Shown: piece by piece, positions 31,648 to 40,490 of the stretch | Position numbering within the stretch: position 1 is the first letter of the stretch | How the letters are laid out: every line of letters starts with the position of its first letter | Assembly: GCA_021648845.1 (NCBI GenBank) | Contig: JAKJHY010000024.1 | Span: 1-64,000 of the forward strand | DNA length: 64,000 bases | Reading direction: 5' to 3' | DNA from: Mycobacterium sp. MBM | Lineage (GTDB): Bacteria > Actinomycetota > Actinomycetes > Mycobacteriales > Mycobacteriaceae | The notes under the pieces: generated by a model | The model's input: the letters and a program-made list of their open reading frames with translations, nothing else | Told to the model about the DNA's origin: nothing | The model's database searches: none | Program-made: the position numbers and the translations under genes

Positions 31648-32886
31648 TCAGTCTCGAGGCAGCTCACCGGAGAGCTTGGACGGACGGCACAGAAGTGCCA
31701 CCGAAAGCGTGAGCACTGCGGCCACCGCGAACGCCACCTGCACATTCGTCAGGTCGGCGGTGCCGCCGAGCAGAGCGGCGGCAATGGGGCGGGACCCCAG
31801 GAAGCCGACCAGCCACAGCGCCATGATCCGGCCCCGCAAATCCTGCGGCGCACGTTCCTGGACTACGGTGCTCAGCCCGGTGAGCGCCCAGCCGAAGCCC
31901 AGCCCGGCCAGCGCGAAACCGGCCAGGGCCAGTGCCGGGGTGACACTGCCGGCCAGCACCGCGCAGCCGAGTCCCAGCCCCGTGAGCCCAAGCGTCGAGA
32001 CCCGGGCGGAGGCCATGCGGCCTCGCATCAGCGCGAGTGCGGCCATTCCCGCGGCGGCGCCGATGCCGAACACCGCGGAGAGGGTGCCGACGAGGGTGGT
32101 GTCCCCGCCGAGGGTGTCCGCCAGTGACGGCGCCAAGGTGATGGATGGATCGGCCGCGATGCCGACGGTGGCGACCGCAACGAGTGCGAGGAACAGCGGG
32201 CGGTCGCGCCAGACGTACTTCAGTGCTGCCCGCACCCGGTAGTCGGCGCCCGACACCCGCCGCGGCGGGGCCGGTAGCTGCACCATCACCAGGAAGATCG
32301 CGAAGATCACGTGGAGACCGGCGCTGACCGCGAAACCGGTGGCCGCGCCGAAGTGGGCCGCCAGATACGCACCTGCGGCGGGGCCGAGGATGCGGCCGAT
32401 CGTCATCGGGATGCTGTTGAGCGCCATGGCGGTGGAGAGTTCGCCGTCGCGAATGAGGTCCGGCACGATCGATTGCATGGCCGGCCCGCCGACGACGAAC
32501 CCGAACCCGACCAACGTCGAGCCGAGCAGCACCGGGACGGCAGCAGCGACGCCGTGCAGCGCGGGCGCGACGAACATCCAGGTCGCCACCGAACCCGACC
32601 CGGCCACGCACAGCAGGCGCCCCAGCAATATCTGTCTGCCCGGGTTGCCGCTGTCGGCCCATTTCCCGCTGATCGGACTGAGGATGAGCTGGGGCCCGAA
32701 TTGCACGACGCCCACCAAACCGACCATCAGGGCCGAACCGGTCGCCTCGTACATCACCACCGCGGCGATGATGCTGTGCGTCCACACGGCGACGACGGAG
32801 AACATCTTGCCCCAGAACAGCGCGCCGAAGACCGGGTCGAACATCAGCCCCAGCGCGCCGCGCGGCCGCATAGCGACGGTGCTCAC
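31648..32886 (-). CDS. MFS efflux transporter
   Basis: A 412-residue major facilitator with about 12 helices, of the enterobactin-exporter/tetracycline-like MFS_3 group: LFWGKMFSVVAVWTHSIIAA at the start, the loop-2 region SGKWADSGNPGRQILLGRL and AMQSIVPDLIRDGELSTAMA, in which fitness-type ADR motifs are typical. Probably exports a drug or lipid-like compound. GTG 32886 overlaps the MarR stop (GTGA), so transporter and regulator share one mRNA, a typical self-regulated efflux pair. Confidence 0.88.
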   Translation of the reverse strand: MSTVAMRPRGALGLMFDPVFGALFWGKMFSVVAVWTHSIIAAVVMYEATGSALMVGLVGVVQFGPQLILSPISGKWADSGNPGRQILLGRLLCVAGSGSVATWMFVAPALHGVAAAVPVLLGSTLVGFGFVVGGPAMQSIVPDLIRDGELSTAMALNSIPMTIGRILGPAAGAYLAAHFGAATGFAVSAGLHVIFAIFLVMVQLPAPPRRVSGADYRVRAALKYVWRDRPLFLALVAVATVGIAADPSITLAPSLADTLGGDTTLVGTLSAVFGIGAAAGMAALALMRGRMASARVSTLGLTGLGLGCAVLAGSVTPALALAGFALAGLGFGWALTGLSTVVQERAPQDLRGRIMALWLVGFLGSRPIAAALLGGTADLTNVQVAFAVAAVLTLSVALLCRPSKLSGELPRD

Positions 32887-33362
32887 CGAGTCGCCGCCGC
32901 TTCGAATTCCGTGGTGAGGCGACCGAGCAAGGTGATCAACCGGTCGATGTCCGCGGTGTCCCACTCGGTGACTGTCTCGGCTACCAACTCGCGCCGTCGG
33001 TGGGTCACTACGGCGAGGGCCTTGACGCCGATATCGGTGAGTACGAGCACACTGCGGCGCTGATCATCGGCGGCCGATGATTTCGTGATGAGCCCCGCCG
33101 CGACCACCGCCGACACCATGCGGCTGGCGGTGGAATGTTCGACGGCCAGGTAATCCGCGACATCGCCGACCGAAGCGCCGCCGCCATCGTGCTGGTGATG
33201 TTCGACCGCGCGCAGTGTTCGCAAGGTCGACACGTTGGTCACCGGGTCGGCGCCGTCGAGAAGCCGCCGCCGCCAGGAGGGGCGTTGCCGCGCGACGTGG
33301 ATCCGGGTGAGCAGGTCATCCAGCTGGTCGAAGGGGGTCGGCGGCACATATATGTTTAGCAC
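32883..33362 (-). CDS. MarR family transcriptional regulator
   Basis: About 155-160 residues with the MarR winged helix (VADYLAVEHSTASRMVSAVV ... KSSAADDQRRSVLVLTDIG, the wing with DxR). It should repress itself and the MFS gene it is coupled to. The start is uncertain: GTG 33362 or GTG 33347, neither with a ribosome site, so the message may be leaderless. Alternating ACATA/TATGT half-sites at 33346-33365 overlap the start region, as expected of an autorepressor. Confidence 0.85.
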   Translation of the reverse strand: MLNIYVPPTPFDQLDDLLTRIHVARQRPSWRRRLLDGADPVTNVSTLRTLRAVEHHQHDGGGASVGDVADYLAVEHSTASRMVSAVVAAGLITKSSAADDQRRSVLVLTDIGVKALAVVTHRRRELVAETVTEWDTADIDRLITLLGRLTTEFEAAATR

Positions 33363-33365
33363 ATA
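33346..33365. promoter_or_regulatory. MarR-type operator, ACATA/TATGT half-sites
   Basis: ACATA-TATGT (33346-33355) and TATGT-TTAGC-ACATA (33351-33365) form two overlapping palindromes at the 5' end of the MarR gene. Confidence 0.45.
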
Positions 33366-33632
33366 CAAATTTTGCCGGTGAGTGCTCGCCGGCCCCCGGC
33401 ATTCCTGCCTTGCCCGAAGCAGATTGCAGACGCCGGTCAGCATGCCCAGCCGGCGCAGGTTCTTCCCGCCGTCCCCAGTCCGGCCTCCCAGATCCGGCTC
33501 ACGGTCAGCAGCCCGAAGTCGGACTGAACGGCGGCGGCTCGGAAGCAGGGAGAGGGTGCCCGCGCCCCGCCTGCTTCGCTTCAGGAAAATGCGGGTATCC
33601 CGGTGCGGCAGTAGACCGAATCGGAAGGACCC

Positions 33633-34634
33633 ATGACAGCACCGCGCCTGCAGACCGATCAGGCCACCGATGCCCACATCAACGACATTGTCGGCGCGGT
33701 GGCGACCGCGTACTCGGCGAAGGTGGTGGGGCAGGTCCACCTGCGGGAATCCATGCTGCTCGTCCTGCTCGCCGGCGGACATCTGCTCATCGAGAGCGTT
33801 CCTGGACTGGCCAAGACGACAGCCGCCCGGGTCGTGGCCGAGGCCATCGACGGCAGCTTCCGGCGCATCCAATGCACGCCGGACCTGCTGCCCAGCGACA
33901 TCATCGGGACACAGATCTACGAAGCGGCCAGCAACACCTTTGCCACCCAACTCGGTCCCGTGCACGCCAACATCGTGCTGCTCGACGAAATCAACCGCTC
34001 CAGCGCCAAGACCCAGAGCGCGATGCTCGAAGCGATGGAGGAACGACAGACGACGATCGCCGGCGTCGAATACCCGATCCCCGAACCGTTTCTGGTCATC
34101 GCGACCCAGAACCCAGTCGATCAGGAGGGCACCTACCCCCTCTCTGAAGCGCAGACCGACCGCTTCATGCTCAAGGACGTCGTGGGCTACCCCACGGTCG
34201 AGGAGGAACTGGCGATCATCGACCGGATGGATGCGGGACTCTATGACCGCGAGCACCAGGCCGATGCGGTGGTCCGCGCCGGGGACGTGCGCCGTGCCCA
34301 GGCGCTCGTGCGCGAGGTGCACATGGACCGGACCCTGGTCGAGTACGCCAGCCGACTGGTGGCCGTGACCCGCGACCCCGAACGGCACCTGCCCGCGAAC
34401 CTCGCACGGCTCATCGAATACGGGGCGAGCCCACGCGCGACCATTGCATTCTGCCGCACCGCAAGGGCTTTGGCGGTACTGCGAGGACGCAACCACGTCC
34501 TGCCCGACGATATCGCGCGGCTCGCCCACCGGGTCCTGCGGCACCGTCTGGTCCTCGGCTTCGAGGCGGCCAGCGCGCGGATCACCCCCGATGTCGTGAT
34601 CGACGCAGTCCTCCAGACAGTTCCGGTGCCGTGA
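33633..34634 (+). CDS. MoxR-type AAA+ ATPase
   Basis: A 333-residue AAA_3 ATPase. Walker A variant VPGLAKTT (56-63), Walker B IVLLDEINR, sensor region ATQNPVDQEGTYPLSEAQTD and the lid LPDDIARLAHRVLRHRL. MoxR proteins act as chaperones that assemble or activate VWA-domain partners, which follow in this operon. GGAAGGAC precedes the ATG. Sequence alone does not tell which of the mycobacterial moxR1-3 clusters it matches. Confidence 0.92.
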   Translation: MTAPRLQTDQATDAHINDIVGAVATAYSAKVVGQVHLRESMLLVLLAGGHLLIESVPGLAKTTAARVVAEAIDGSFRRIQCTPDLLPSDIIGTQIYEAASNTFATQLGPVHANIVLLDEINRSSAKTQSAMLEAMEERQTTIAGVEYPIPEPFLVIATQNPVDQEGTYPLSEAQTDRFMLKDVVGYPTVEEELAIIDRMDAGLYDREHQADAVVRAGDVRRAQALVREVHMDRTLVEYASRLVAVTRDPERHLPANLARLIEYGASPRATIAFCRTARALAVLRGRNHVLPDDIARLAHRVLRHRLVLGFEAASARITPDVVIDAVLQTVPVP

Positions 34635-34641
34635 GATCGGT

Positions 34642-35511
34642 ATGGGCAAATATCTGGACGCCGCGAGAGCGTACATATCCCGGGACGCTGCGGGCCTGCT
34701 GGCCGGCGGCCGCTATGCACTGGTGCACACCCGCAGCATGGAATTCGACGAGTTACGTCCCTACGTGCCGGGCGACGATGTTCGGGATATCGACTGGAAG
34801 GCGTCCGCCCGATCCGGGCACACGCTGATCAAGCAGTTCGTCTCCGAAAAGCACCACAAGATCCTGATCGTCGCGGACACCGGACGAAACGCTACCGCCC
34901 TCGCCCCCTCCGGTGAAACGAAAAGCGAAGTCGCCGCTCATATCATCGGCGCGATCGGACTCATCACGCTGCCCCGATCCGATGAGATCGGCATGGTCGC
35001 CGGTGACCAACGCGGCAGTGTCGACATCAGGCTGCGCCGCGGCGAGACCCACATCGAGCGCATTCTGCATCGCTATGCCCAGCAGACGGGCGCCGACCCC
35101 GGCGTCAGCGATATCGTGACGCAGCTGCAATGGGTGGCCCGCCACTACCGGCACCCGATGCTCGTCGTGATCGTCTCGGATGAGCCGGAGATCAACGGGC
35201 GCCTGCGCAAAGTGGTGACGCCCTTGACCGCACGCCACGACGTGCTGTGGGCCATGGTCACCGACATGCCCGCGATCGGCGCGGACCCCGCCGGACTCGG
35301 CTATGACGTGAGCGACGGCAGGATACTGCTGGGTCCGGACATCCTCGGCGAGCAGGTCCTCGCGGCCTATCGCCGCTCCGAAGAACAGCGCCGGCGGGCG
35401 ATGTCGGATTATCTTACTGCGCAGCGCATCCCGCACGCACGAATCGGGGCCAGCAGCGCCATCATGCCCGCGCTGGCGGCGATGACGAAAGTGTATGCGC
35501 GTGCCGGATGA
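34642..35511 (+). CDS. DUF58 domain protein
   Basis: A 289-residue cytosolic DUF58 protein with the hallmark MEFDELRPYVPGDDVRDIDW followed by KASARSG and a VWA-like Rossmann C-terminal half (KILIVADTGRNAT). DUF58 proteins regularly follow MoxR and are thought to be its clients. The usual N-terminal membrane segments are missing, so it is a short form. It starts 7 bp after moxR. Confidence 0.9.
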   Translation: MGKYLDAARAYISRDAAGLLAGGRYALVHTRSMEFDELRPYVPGDDVRDIDWKASARSGHTLIKQFVSEKHHKILIVADTGRNATALAPSGETKSEVAAHIIGAIGLITLPRSDEIGMVAGDQRGSVDIRLRRGETHIERILHRYAQQTGADPGVSDIVTQLQWVARHYRHPMLVVIVSDEPEINGRLRKVVTPLTARHDVLWAMVTDMPAIGADPAGLGYDVSDGRILLGPDILGEQVLAAYRRSEEQRRRAMSDYLTAQRIPHARIGASSAIMPALAAMTKVYARAG

Positions 35512-35983
35512 CCTGCTGGGCGACCTCATCGGGCCGATGCCGTACTCCTCGATGTGGCTGTGGATTGCGGCGGCACTCGTCGTCGCGACCGCGTGCTGGT
35601 ATGCCGGGGTGTTCTGGTTCACCGCTGCCGGACGCACACCCGGTCAGCCCGCGGTGATCGGGGCGGCTCGCGTCGCACTGCAGCGACGACGCGCGCTCGG
35701 AGCCATCCAGACCATCCGGCGCCGCCACCGCGCCGGCGAGTTGACCGCGCCCGAGGCCGCTGCCGCACTCGGCGGGCATGTCCGTCGCTTCCTGCACCAC
35801 GTCACCGGGGTGCGCGCAGAATATGTTCAGGTGCCCCATATTCCGACGATCGCCGGGGGCGTGCTCGCGCCGGCGGCAACGGTACTCGCCGAGGTCGAAG
35901 ATGCGCAGTTCAACTCCCGTTCCGGCGTCGACATACAGACTGTGAGCGACGCCGCCGAGGATCTGGTGCGCGGATGGACCTGA
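35495..35983 (+). CDS. Membrane protein of the MoxR/Bat cluster (DUF4381-like)
   Basis: A 162-residue protein with one N-terminal transmembrane helix (MWLWIAAALVVATACWYAGV) and a basic cytosolic domain (RVALQRRRALGAIQTIRRRH, then LTAPEAAAALGGHVRRFLHH). It resembles the small membrane gene (DUF4381 type) between DUF58 and VWA genes in other MoxR operons. It overlaps the DUF58 gene by 17 bp and the next gene by 10. Confidence 0.75.
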   Translation: MRVPDDLLGDLIGPMPYSSMWLWIAAALVVATACWYAGVFWFTAAGRTPGQPAVIGAARVALQRRRALGAIQTIRRRHRAGELTAPEAAAALGGHVRRFLHHVTGVRAEYVQVPHIPTIAGGVLAPAATVLAEVEDAQFNSRSGVDIQTVSDAAEDLVRGWT

Positions 35984-36891
35984 TGTGGTGGGGTGTCCCG
36001 ATCGCCGGCTGCCTCCTGCTGGCGGCGTGCATCGCGGCCGCGTTGCTCTCGCCGCGCCGGGACCGTGCAGACCTGTTGCGGCCGTTGGCCAACACCGGCC
36101 GGTTGACCGGACTCCCGGAGTACGCGCGCGCCGCCCGCCGGCACACCATCGAAGCCGTCACGGTGGTGGCCCTACTACTGCTGGCCTTCGTCGCGGCCGT
36201 GCTGGCGGTGGCGCGCCCGACCGGGCTGCCCGCACCGACCCGGGCGGCCGCCGCCGAGCAGCCGGAGGACATCATGGTCTGCGCGGGCGCCCCATCCGGG
36301 GACCCGGCCGTCAATGCCACCTTGCGATACTTCGCCTCGGCGGCACGCGAATTCGGCACCGAGAGGATCGGTCTGACCTCGCCCGACCGCCGGCTCATAC
36401 CGATCACGCGGGACTATCAGTATGCGGCCGGCCGCTTCGCCAGCTACGCGCAACCGCAACGGCTGGTGTCGTCGGTGACCTACACCGACTACGCCGCCAC
36501 CGTCGAAGACCTCCTCGCGGTCTGTCTGACCGGGTTCCCCGGCTTCGACAGCGCAGCGCCGGTGCGGCGTTCGATGATCTACGTCGGACCGGCCGCGTTG
36601 GGCAGCGGTCGCCCATTGTTCACCGCGCAGCAGGTCCGCGATATGGCGAACGCAGCAGGGGTGCAGGTCAACGTCATCGCCGAGAGCACCGGACTGCCCG
36701 CCGAACTCGCACGCCAGACCGGCGGTCGTATCGCCGCCGACCCCGGCGAGATCCGCCGCCACCCCCCGGCGGCGCAAGCAAGCGCCGGCGGTGCCTCGGT
36801 GCCCTCTGCGGAGACACCGGAGCTTTTGCTGATCGTGGCGCTGGCGGCGGTGGTCACGATGCTTGCCTGGCCGTGGCTGGTACGCCGATGA
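35974..36891 (+). CDS. VWA-like membrane protein, BatA/BatB position
   Basis: A 305-residue protein with two N-terminal helices (VPIAGCLLLAACIAAALL and ALLLLAFVAAVLAVARP), an extracytoplasmic domain (~95-280) and a C-terminal helix (LLLIVALAAVVTMLAWPWLV). The domain follows a VWA-like fold but the MIDAS DxSxS is not obvious (EDIMVCAGAPSGD at its place), so metal binding may be lost. ATG 35974 or 35983 could be the start. Coupled to the next gene by ATGA. Confidence 0.7.
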   Translation: MDLMWWGVPIAGCLLLAACIAAALLSPRRDRADLLRPLANTGRLTGLPEYARAARRHTIEAVTVVALLLLAFVAAVLAVARPTGLPAPTRAAAAEQPEDIMVCAGAPSGDPAVNATLRYFASAAREFGTERIGLTSPDRRLIPITRDYQYAAGRFASYAQPQRLVSSVTYTDYAATVEDLLAVCLTGFPGFDSAAPVRRSMIYVGPAALGSGRPLFTAQQVRDMANAAGVQVNVIAESTGLPAELARQTGGRIAADPGEIRRHPPAAQASAGGASVPSAETPELLLIVALAAVVTMLAWPWLVRR

Positions 36892-37676
36892 CGCTCCGCA
36901 GGTCCGGGCTGGTGCTCGCCGCCGTGCTGCTGCTCATCGCGGTCCTGCGGCCGACGATCGGTGGCAATGAACCGTCGGTCACCAGGATCGCCGGTGAGCT
37001 GGAACCCAGCGTATTCCTGATCGTGGATCGTTCCGCGGCGATGGCACCCCACTTGGCGGTGGCGCGCGACGATATGGCCACGGTGATCGACCGGTATCCC
37101 GACGCCCGGTTCTCGGTGATCAGCTTCGATGCCCGCCCCGCGCTGGACTGGCCGCTGTCGGCGGACTCCTGGAGCCTGCGCGCGCTGATCGCGGCGCTGT
37201 CGGCGTATCCGGCGAACGCCGAGGTCATGACCAATGCCGGCGCCGCCAGCACGGTATTGCGCTACCAGCTGATCGGCGCCGTGCAGCGATACCCGAAGGC
37301 GCCCAACCTGGTGTTCTACTTCGGCGCGGGTGCGCCGGATTCCGCAGCGCCACAACGCGAATTCCAGGTTCCGGCCGGCGCGGTGGACGGTGGCGCGGTG
37401 TTCGGCTACGGCGCCGGCGGCACGCCGGGGCTGCAAGCGGTGGCCGACCAGCTCGGGGTGACCTACCGGCCACGTGCCGACATCGCATCGGTGGACCAGG
37501 CCGTCCCCGACGCGGGGGAGGCCGGTCAGCGTGTGGAAAACGGCGGGCCGGCACAGGGATTCGAGTTGTACTGGGTGCTGGGCGGGGTGGCTGCGGTGCT
37601 GGTGCTGATCGAGTTCTACCACGCGCTGCGGCACCTGCGACGCACCCGACTGGACCGGGTGGCGATGCGCCGATGA
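36888..37676 (+). CDS. VWA-domain membrane protein (Bat-like)
   Basis: A 262-residue protein with an N-terminal helix (SGLVLAAVLLLIAVLRP), a VWA domain with a recognisable MIDAS beginning (VFLIVDRSAAM, DxS) and later SFDARPALDW and VFYFGAGAPD, and a C-terminal helix (WVLGGVAAVLVLIEFYHALR). Probably a MoxR client in the envelope. Overlaps genes on both sides by 4 bp. Confidence 0.8.
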   Translation: MTLRRSGLVLAAVLLLIAVLRPTIGGNEPSVTRIAGELEPSVFLIVDRSAAMAPHLAVARDDMATVIDRYPDARFSVISFDARPALDWPLSADSWSLRALIAALSAYPANAEVMTNAGAASTVLRYQLIGAVQRYPKAPNLVFYFGAGAPDSAAPQREFQVPAGAVDGGAVFGYGAGGTPGLQAVADQLGVTYRPRADIASVDQAVPDAGEAGQRVENGGPAQGFELYWVLGGVAAVLVLIEFYHALRHLRRTRLDRVAMRR

Positions 37677-38314
37677 ATTTGAGGCGGCGGCTGCTGATCT
37701 ACTCCGCACCGGTGGTCGTGCTGGTGCTCATCGTGGTGGCCAAGATGGTGTCGGTGGTGGTGACCGGGCACGCCGCGGTGCAGCACTTCGCGACGGCCGA
37801 CATCGCTGCGCTGTCCGGCGACGTCGATACGCTACGGGTCCTCAACGTCATCGAACCGGCACGGGCCGATTTCGCTGCCGGGACCCTCGCGGTGCTGCGG
37901 AACCGGCTCGATGAGGCGGATCGTGAATTCGCGTCTGCACTGGAACGCACCGACTCGGACGAATCGTGTTCGGTACGGACCAACCTTGCGCTGGTGCGGG
38001 AGTCTCGGGGCGACGCCGCCGCAGCACGGTTCGAGGCGCCCGCAGCGGTCGATCACTACCGGGCCGCCACCGATGTCATCGCTGGTGCCCCGGCGGGGTG
38101 TTTCGACGCCGATTCCGTCGCCCGCATCGAGGCCAAGATCGCCGTCGTGACGGCGCCTCCACCCCCGCCGCCACCCGCACCGCCGGTTCCGGATTCGGCT
38201 GCTCCGGTGCCGGGTAGCGCACCGGACGCGGCGCGGGAGCGACGCCTCAACCCCGGTCAGGGCGACCCCCTGGACAAACTGCAACAGATTCTGCGGGACG
38301 CCAGCCCCCCGTAA
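37673..38314 (+). CDS. Membrane protein with TPR-like region (BatC-like)
   Basis: A 213-residue protein with one N-terminal helix (LIYSAPVVVLVLIVVAKMVS), a helical region resembling a TPR pair (EADREFASALERTD, CSVRTNLALVRESRGDAAAA) and a Pro-rich tail with a run of seven prolines. It ends the MoxR-DUF58-VWA operon, where BatC/BatE-type TPR proteins occur in other bacteria. The family assignment is inferred from position and helices. Confidence 0.7.
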   Translation: MNLRRRLLIYSAPVVVLVLIVVAKMVSVVVTGHAAVQHFATADIAALSGDVDTLRVLNVIEPARADFAAGTLAVLRNRLDEADREFASALERTDSDESCSVRTNLALVRESRGDAAAARFEAPAAVDHYRAATDVIAGAPAGCFDADSVARIEAKIAVVTAPPPPPPPAPPVPDSAAPVPGSAPDAARERRLNPGQGDPLDKLQQILRDASPP

Positions 38315-38348
38315 GGATTGATAGCCAGTCTTCGTATAGCGTCGACGC

Positions 38349-39185
38349 ATGAGCAGCGTGACGGTAATCACAGGTGGTGCTGGTGGGATGGGTGTGGAGA
38401 CGGCCAAGATCATCGGCCGAGACCACACGGTGGTGCTGTGCGATGTCCGCCAGGACCGCCTCGACCGGGCGTCTTCGACACTCGGGGAGCTCGGTATCAG
38501 TGCGTCCGCGGTGAACTGTGATGTCACCGATCGCGCGGCCGTCGACAACTTGTTCGGTGCCGCGCGTGGACTCGGCACCGTGACTGCGGTCGTGCATACC
38601 GCCGGAGTGAGCCCGGCCATGGGTGATGCCGAGTACGTGATGCGGACGAACACGATCGGGACGGTCAATGTCAACGAGGCGTTCTACGCGACGGTGGGCG
38701 CCGGTGCCGCGATCGTCAACGTCGCCTCGATGGCCGCCCACATCCTGCCCGAGGAACTGGTCCCCGTCGCCGCGTTCCCGTTGGCGCTCACCGATCCCGC
38801 AGCGTTCCTGGCCGCCACACTGGCCGGTTGCGATATCGCCGGCGAGCAGCAACGCTCGGGTATCGCCTATGGAATCAGCAAGCACTTCGTCAAGTGGTAC
38901 AGCAGCGCACAGGCTGAACGCTTCAACGGCCGAGGGCTGCGGATCGTTTCGGTGTCCCCGGGCTCGGTCGACACCGAGATGGGCCGGCTCGAAGAGGCCG
39001 GCGGCGCCGGCGCGCTTGTCGCGGATGCGGCCGTACCGCGGTGGGGCAGGCCCGAGGAGATGGCCGAGTTGTTCGCCTTCTGCGTCAGTGACAAGGCCGG
39101 GTACCTCACCGGCACCGACATCCTCAACGACGGCGGTGTGGTCGCGTCCATCCGGGAACGGGCCAGGACCGCTTCGAAGCCTTAG
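38349..39185 (+). CDS. Short-chain dehydrogenase/reductase
   Basis: A 278-residue classical SDR. Cofactor loop TGGAGGMGVETAKII, CDVTDRAAVDNLFG, the HTAGVSP in place of NNAG, active-site Ser in NVASMAA and the YxxxK pair in AYGISKHFVKW. C-terminal SPGSVDTEMGRLEEAGG. There is an insertion before the active-site Tyr (ILPEELVPVAAFPLALTDP...) seen in a mycobacterial subgroup. Substrate unknown; not obviously linked to the MoxR operon 34 bp upstream. Confidence 0.88.
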   Translation: MSSVTVITGGAGGMGVETAKIIGRDHTVVLCDVRQDRLDRASSTLGELGISASAVNCDVTDRAAVDNLFGAARGLGTVTAVVHTAGVSPAMGDAEYVMRTNTIGTVNVNEAFYATVGAGAAIVNVASMAAHILPEELVPVAAFPLALTDPAAFLAATLAGCDIAGEQQRSGIAYGISKHFVKWYSSAQAERFNGRGLRIVSVSPGSVDTEMGRLEEAGGAGALVADAAVPRWGRPEEMAELFAFCVSDKAGYLTGTDILNDGGVVASIRERARTASKP

Positions 39186-39217
39186 CCCAGCACGTACTTG
39201 TGCACCAGGACTGCTCG

Positions 39218-39243
39218 GGTTTCGACCCGGCCCCGCCCGGGCA
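39218..39243 (+). promoter_or_regulatory. SigF-like promoter of the DUF7218/Rho_N gene
   Basis: GGTTT (39218-39222), 16 bases, GGGCA (39239-39243); one mismatch to GGGTA. Transcript would begin ~17 bp before ATG 39268. Confidence 0.5.
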
Positions 39244-39267
39244 CACGATGTAGCGGAGGTGATGGCG

Positions 39268-39525
39268 ATGCCCAATTCGTCGATCAAGAACGAGAAGATG
39301 TACCAAGACCTGCGTGACGAGGGCGCGTCCAAGGAAAAGGCGGCGCGCATATCCAACGCGGCCGCAGCACGTGGAAAGTCCGCGGTCGGGCGCAAGGGCG
39401 GCGAGTCGGGGTCATACGAGGATTGGACGGTCTCGGACCTCAAGAAGCGGGCGAAGGAACTCGGGATCACGGGATACTCCGACTTGACCAAGGACAAGCT
39501 GATCAGCACGCTGCGCAACCACTGA
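39268..39525 (+). CDS. Small basic protein with Rho_N/SAP-like C-terminus (DUF7218 type)
   Basis: An 85-residue protein: the N-terminal half (NEKMYQDLRDEGASKEKAAR ISNAAAARG in two parts) matches the plasmid-stabilisation-like DUF7218 motif, and the C-terminal half (WTVSDLKKRAKELGITGYSD, then LTKDKLISTLRNH) is a Rho_N/LEM-like helix-extended-helix that binds nucleic acid. Common in mycobacteria as a stress-induced small protein. ATG 39268 lies 8 bp after GGAGG; the ATG at 39262 would be too close. A SigF-like promoter lies upstream. Confidence 0.83.
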   Translation: MPNSSIKNEKMYQDLRDEGASKEKAARISNAAAARGKSAVGRKGGESGSYEDWTVSDLKKRAKELGITGYSDLTKDKLISTLRNH

Positions 39526-39529
39526 TGCC

Positions 39530-39555
39530 GGTTGCTGCCGTGAGGTAGCCGGGTA
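39530..39555 (+). promoter_or_regulatory. SigF-like promoter of the EEP gene
   Basis: GGTTG (39530-39534), 16 bases, GGGTA (39551-39555), only one mismatch. RNA would start near 39562, making the EEP message at ATG 39566 almost leaderless, which agrees with the missing ribosome site. Confidence 0.55.
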
Positions 39556-39565
39556 CACCTGGTAC

Positions 39566-40291
39566 ATGCGCATCGCGACCTTCAACATCCTGCACGGCCG
39601 CACCGTCGGCGACGGTGTGCACCCGGAACGCTTGGCGGACTGCGTGCGTGAACTCGATCCAGATGTACTGGCGCTGCAAGAGGTGGACCTCGAACAACAG
39701 CGATCGGGCCGTGCCGACTTGACCGCTGTCGCTGCCGAGGCGATGGGTGCTGTCTCGCACCGGTTCGTCGCGGCGGTCACCGGCACTCCCGGTGCGACAT
39801 GGATGGCCGCCACCGGCGAGGAGCAGCCGGGAACGGCCGCCTATGGGATCGCGCTGCTTTCGCGTTATCCGGCCATCAGCTGGCAGGTTCTGCGGCTGCC
39901 ACCACGGGCCATCATCATCGACAAGGAGCCGAGGGCGGCCGTGATCGCCCAGCTGAAGACCCCGCTGGGAGAGATGTCGGTTGCCAATACGCATTTGTCG
40001 TTTGTGCCCAGCCGCAACCGGCGACAACTGCGGCGGGTCATGCGCGCCCTCAACGACGCACCCGGCCCGCACATCCTGGCCGGCGACCTCAACCTGACGC
40101 CGTCAGCGGCCGCTCGGTGGACGAAGATGCGCGCGCTGGCCAGTGGCCCGACCTTTCCCGCGAGCGAGCCGACCCGCCAGATCGACCACATCCTCACCGA
40201 CGACCCGGAGTTGCGGGTACGGCACTATGCGGTCCCTATCGCATCCCTGTCGGATCATCGCCCGCTCGTCGTCGATCTCGAGCGCGCCTAG
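39566..40291 (+). CDS. Endonuclease/exonuclease/phosphatase family protein
   Basis: A 241-residue EEP-fold hydrolase: MRIATFNILHG (metal-site Asn), VLALQEVDLEQQRSG (Glu), NTHLSF, LAGDLNLTP (Asp/Asn) and SDHRPLVVDL (catalytic His), the full metal-dependent phosphodiesterase set. The family includes AP endonucleases, sphingomyelinases and phosphatases; this short form is nearest to the bacterial general members. It appears to be transcribed from a SigF-like promoter. The stop overlaps the convergent acidic-protein gene by 4 bp. Confidence 0.9.
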   Translation: MRIATFNILHGRTVGDGVHPERLADCVRELDPDVLALQEVDLEQQRSGRADLTAVAAEAMGAVSHRFVAAVTGTPGATWMAATGEEQPGTAAYGIALLSRYPAISWQVLRLPPRAIIIDKEPRAAVIAQLKTPLGEMSVANTHLSFVPSRNRRQLRRVMRALNDAPGPHILAGDLNLTPSAAARWTKMRALASGPTFPASEPTRQIDHILTDDPELRVRHYAVPIASLSDHRPLVVDLERA

Positions 40292-40458
40292 TTGCCCTGC
40301 TGTCGAGCCTCAGCGCCGGTCTGCCCGGCATCGAAGTCGTCATCGGAACCTGTGCGGCCGACATACGATCCGCCGTCCTCGGTGTCCGCGCGGGACGCGG
40401 CGACATGGGGATCGTCTTCGACGGCGGATTCGCTCTTGTCCGGTTCGGGACCGCTCAT
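40288..40458 (-). CDS. Small acidic protein, 56 residues
   Basis: A 56-residue protein rich in Asp, Glu, Gly and Ser (MSGPEPDKSESAVEDDPHVA ... DDDFDAGQTGAEARQQGN), predicted disordered. A strong AAGGAGG lies 8 bp before ATG 40458, and a SigF-like promoter lies further upstream. Similar small acidic proteins are common in mycobacteria without known function. Confidence 0.72.
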   Translation of the reverse strand: MSGPEPDKSESAVEDDPHVAASRADTEDGGSYVGRTGSDDDFDAGQTGAEARQQGN

Positions 40459-40490
40459 CGGTGAACCTCCTTGTCGCGGTCTCGGCCGAG

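Noticed and set aside
31664..32785. Second minus-strand frame within the MFS transporter
   Set aside because: Arg/Gly-rich, no membrane helices, whereas the overlapping frame encodes a full MFS transporter.
33560..33600. SigF-like promoter before moxR
   Set aside because: GGGTA near 33592 has no GGTTT-like element 15-17 bases upstream.
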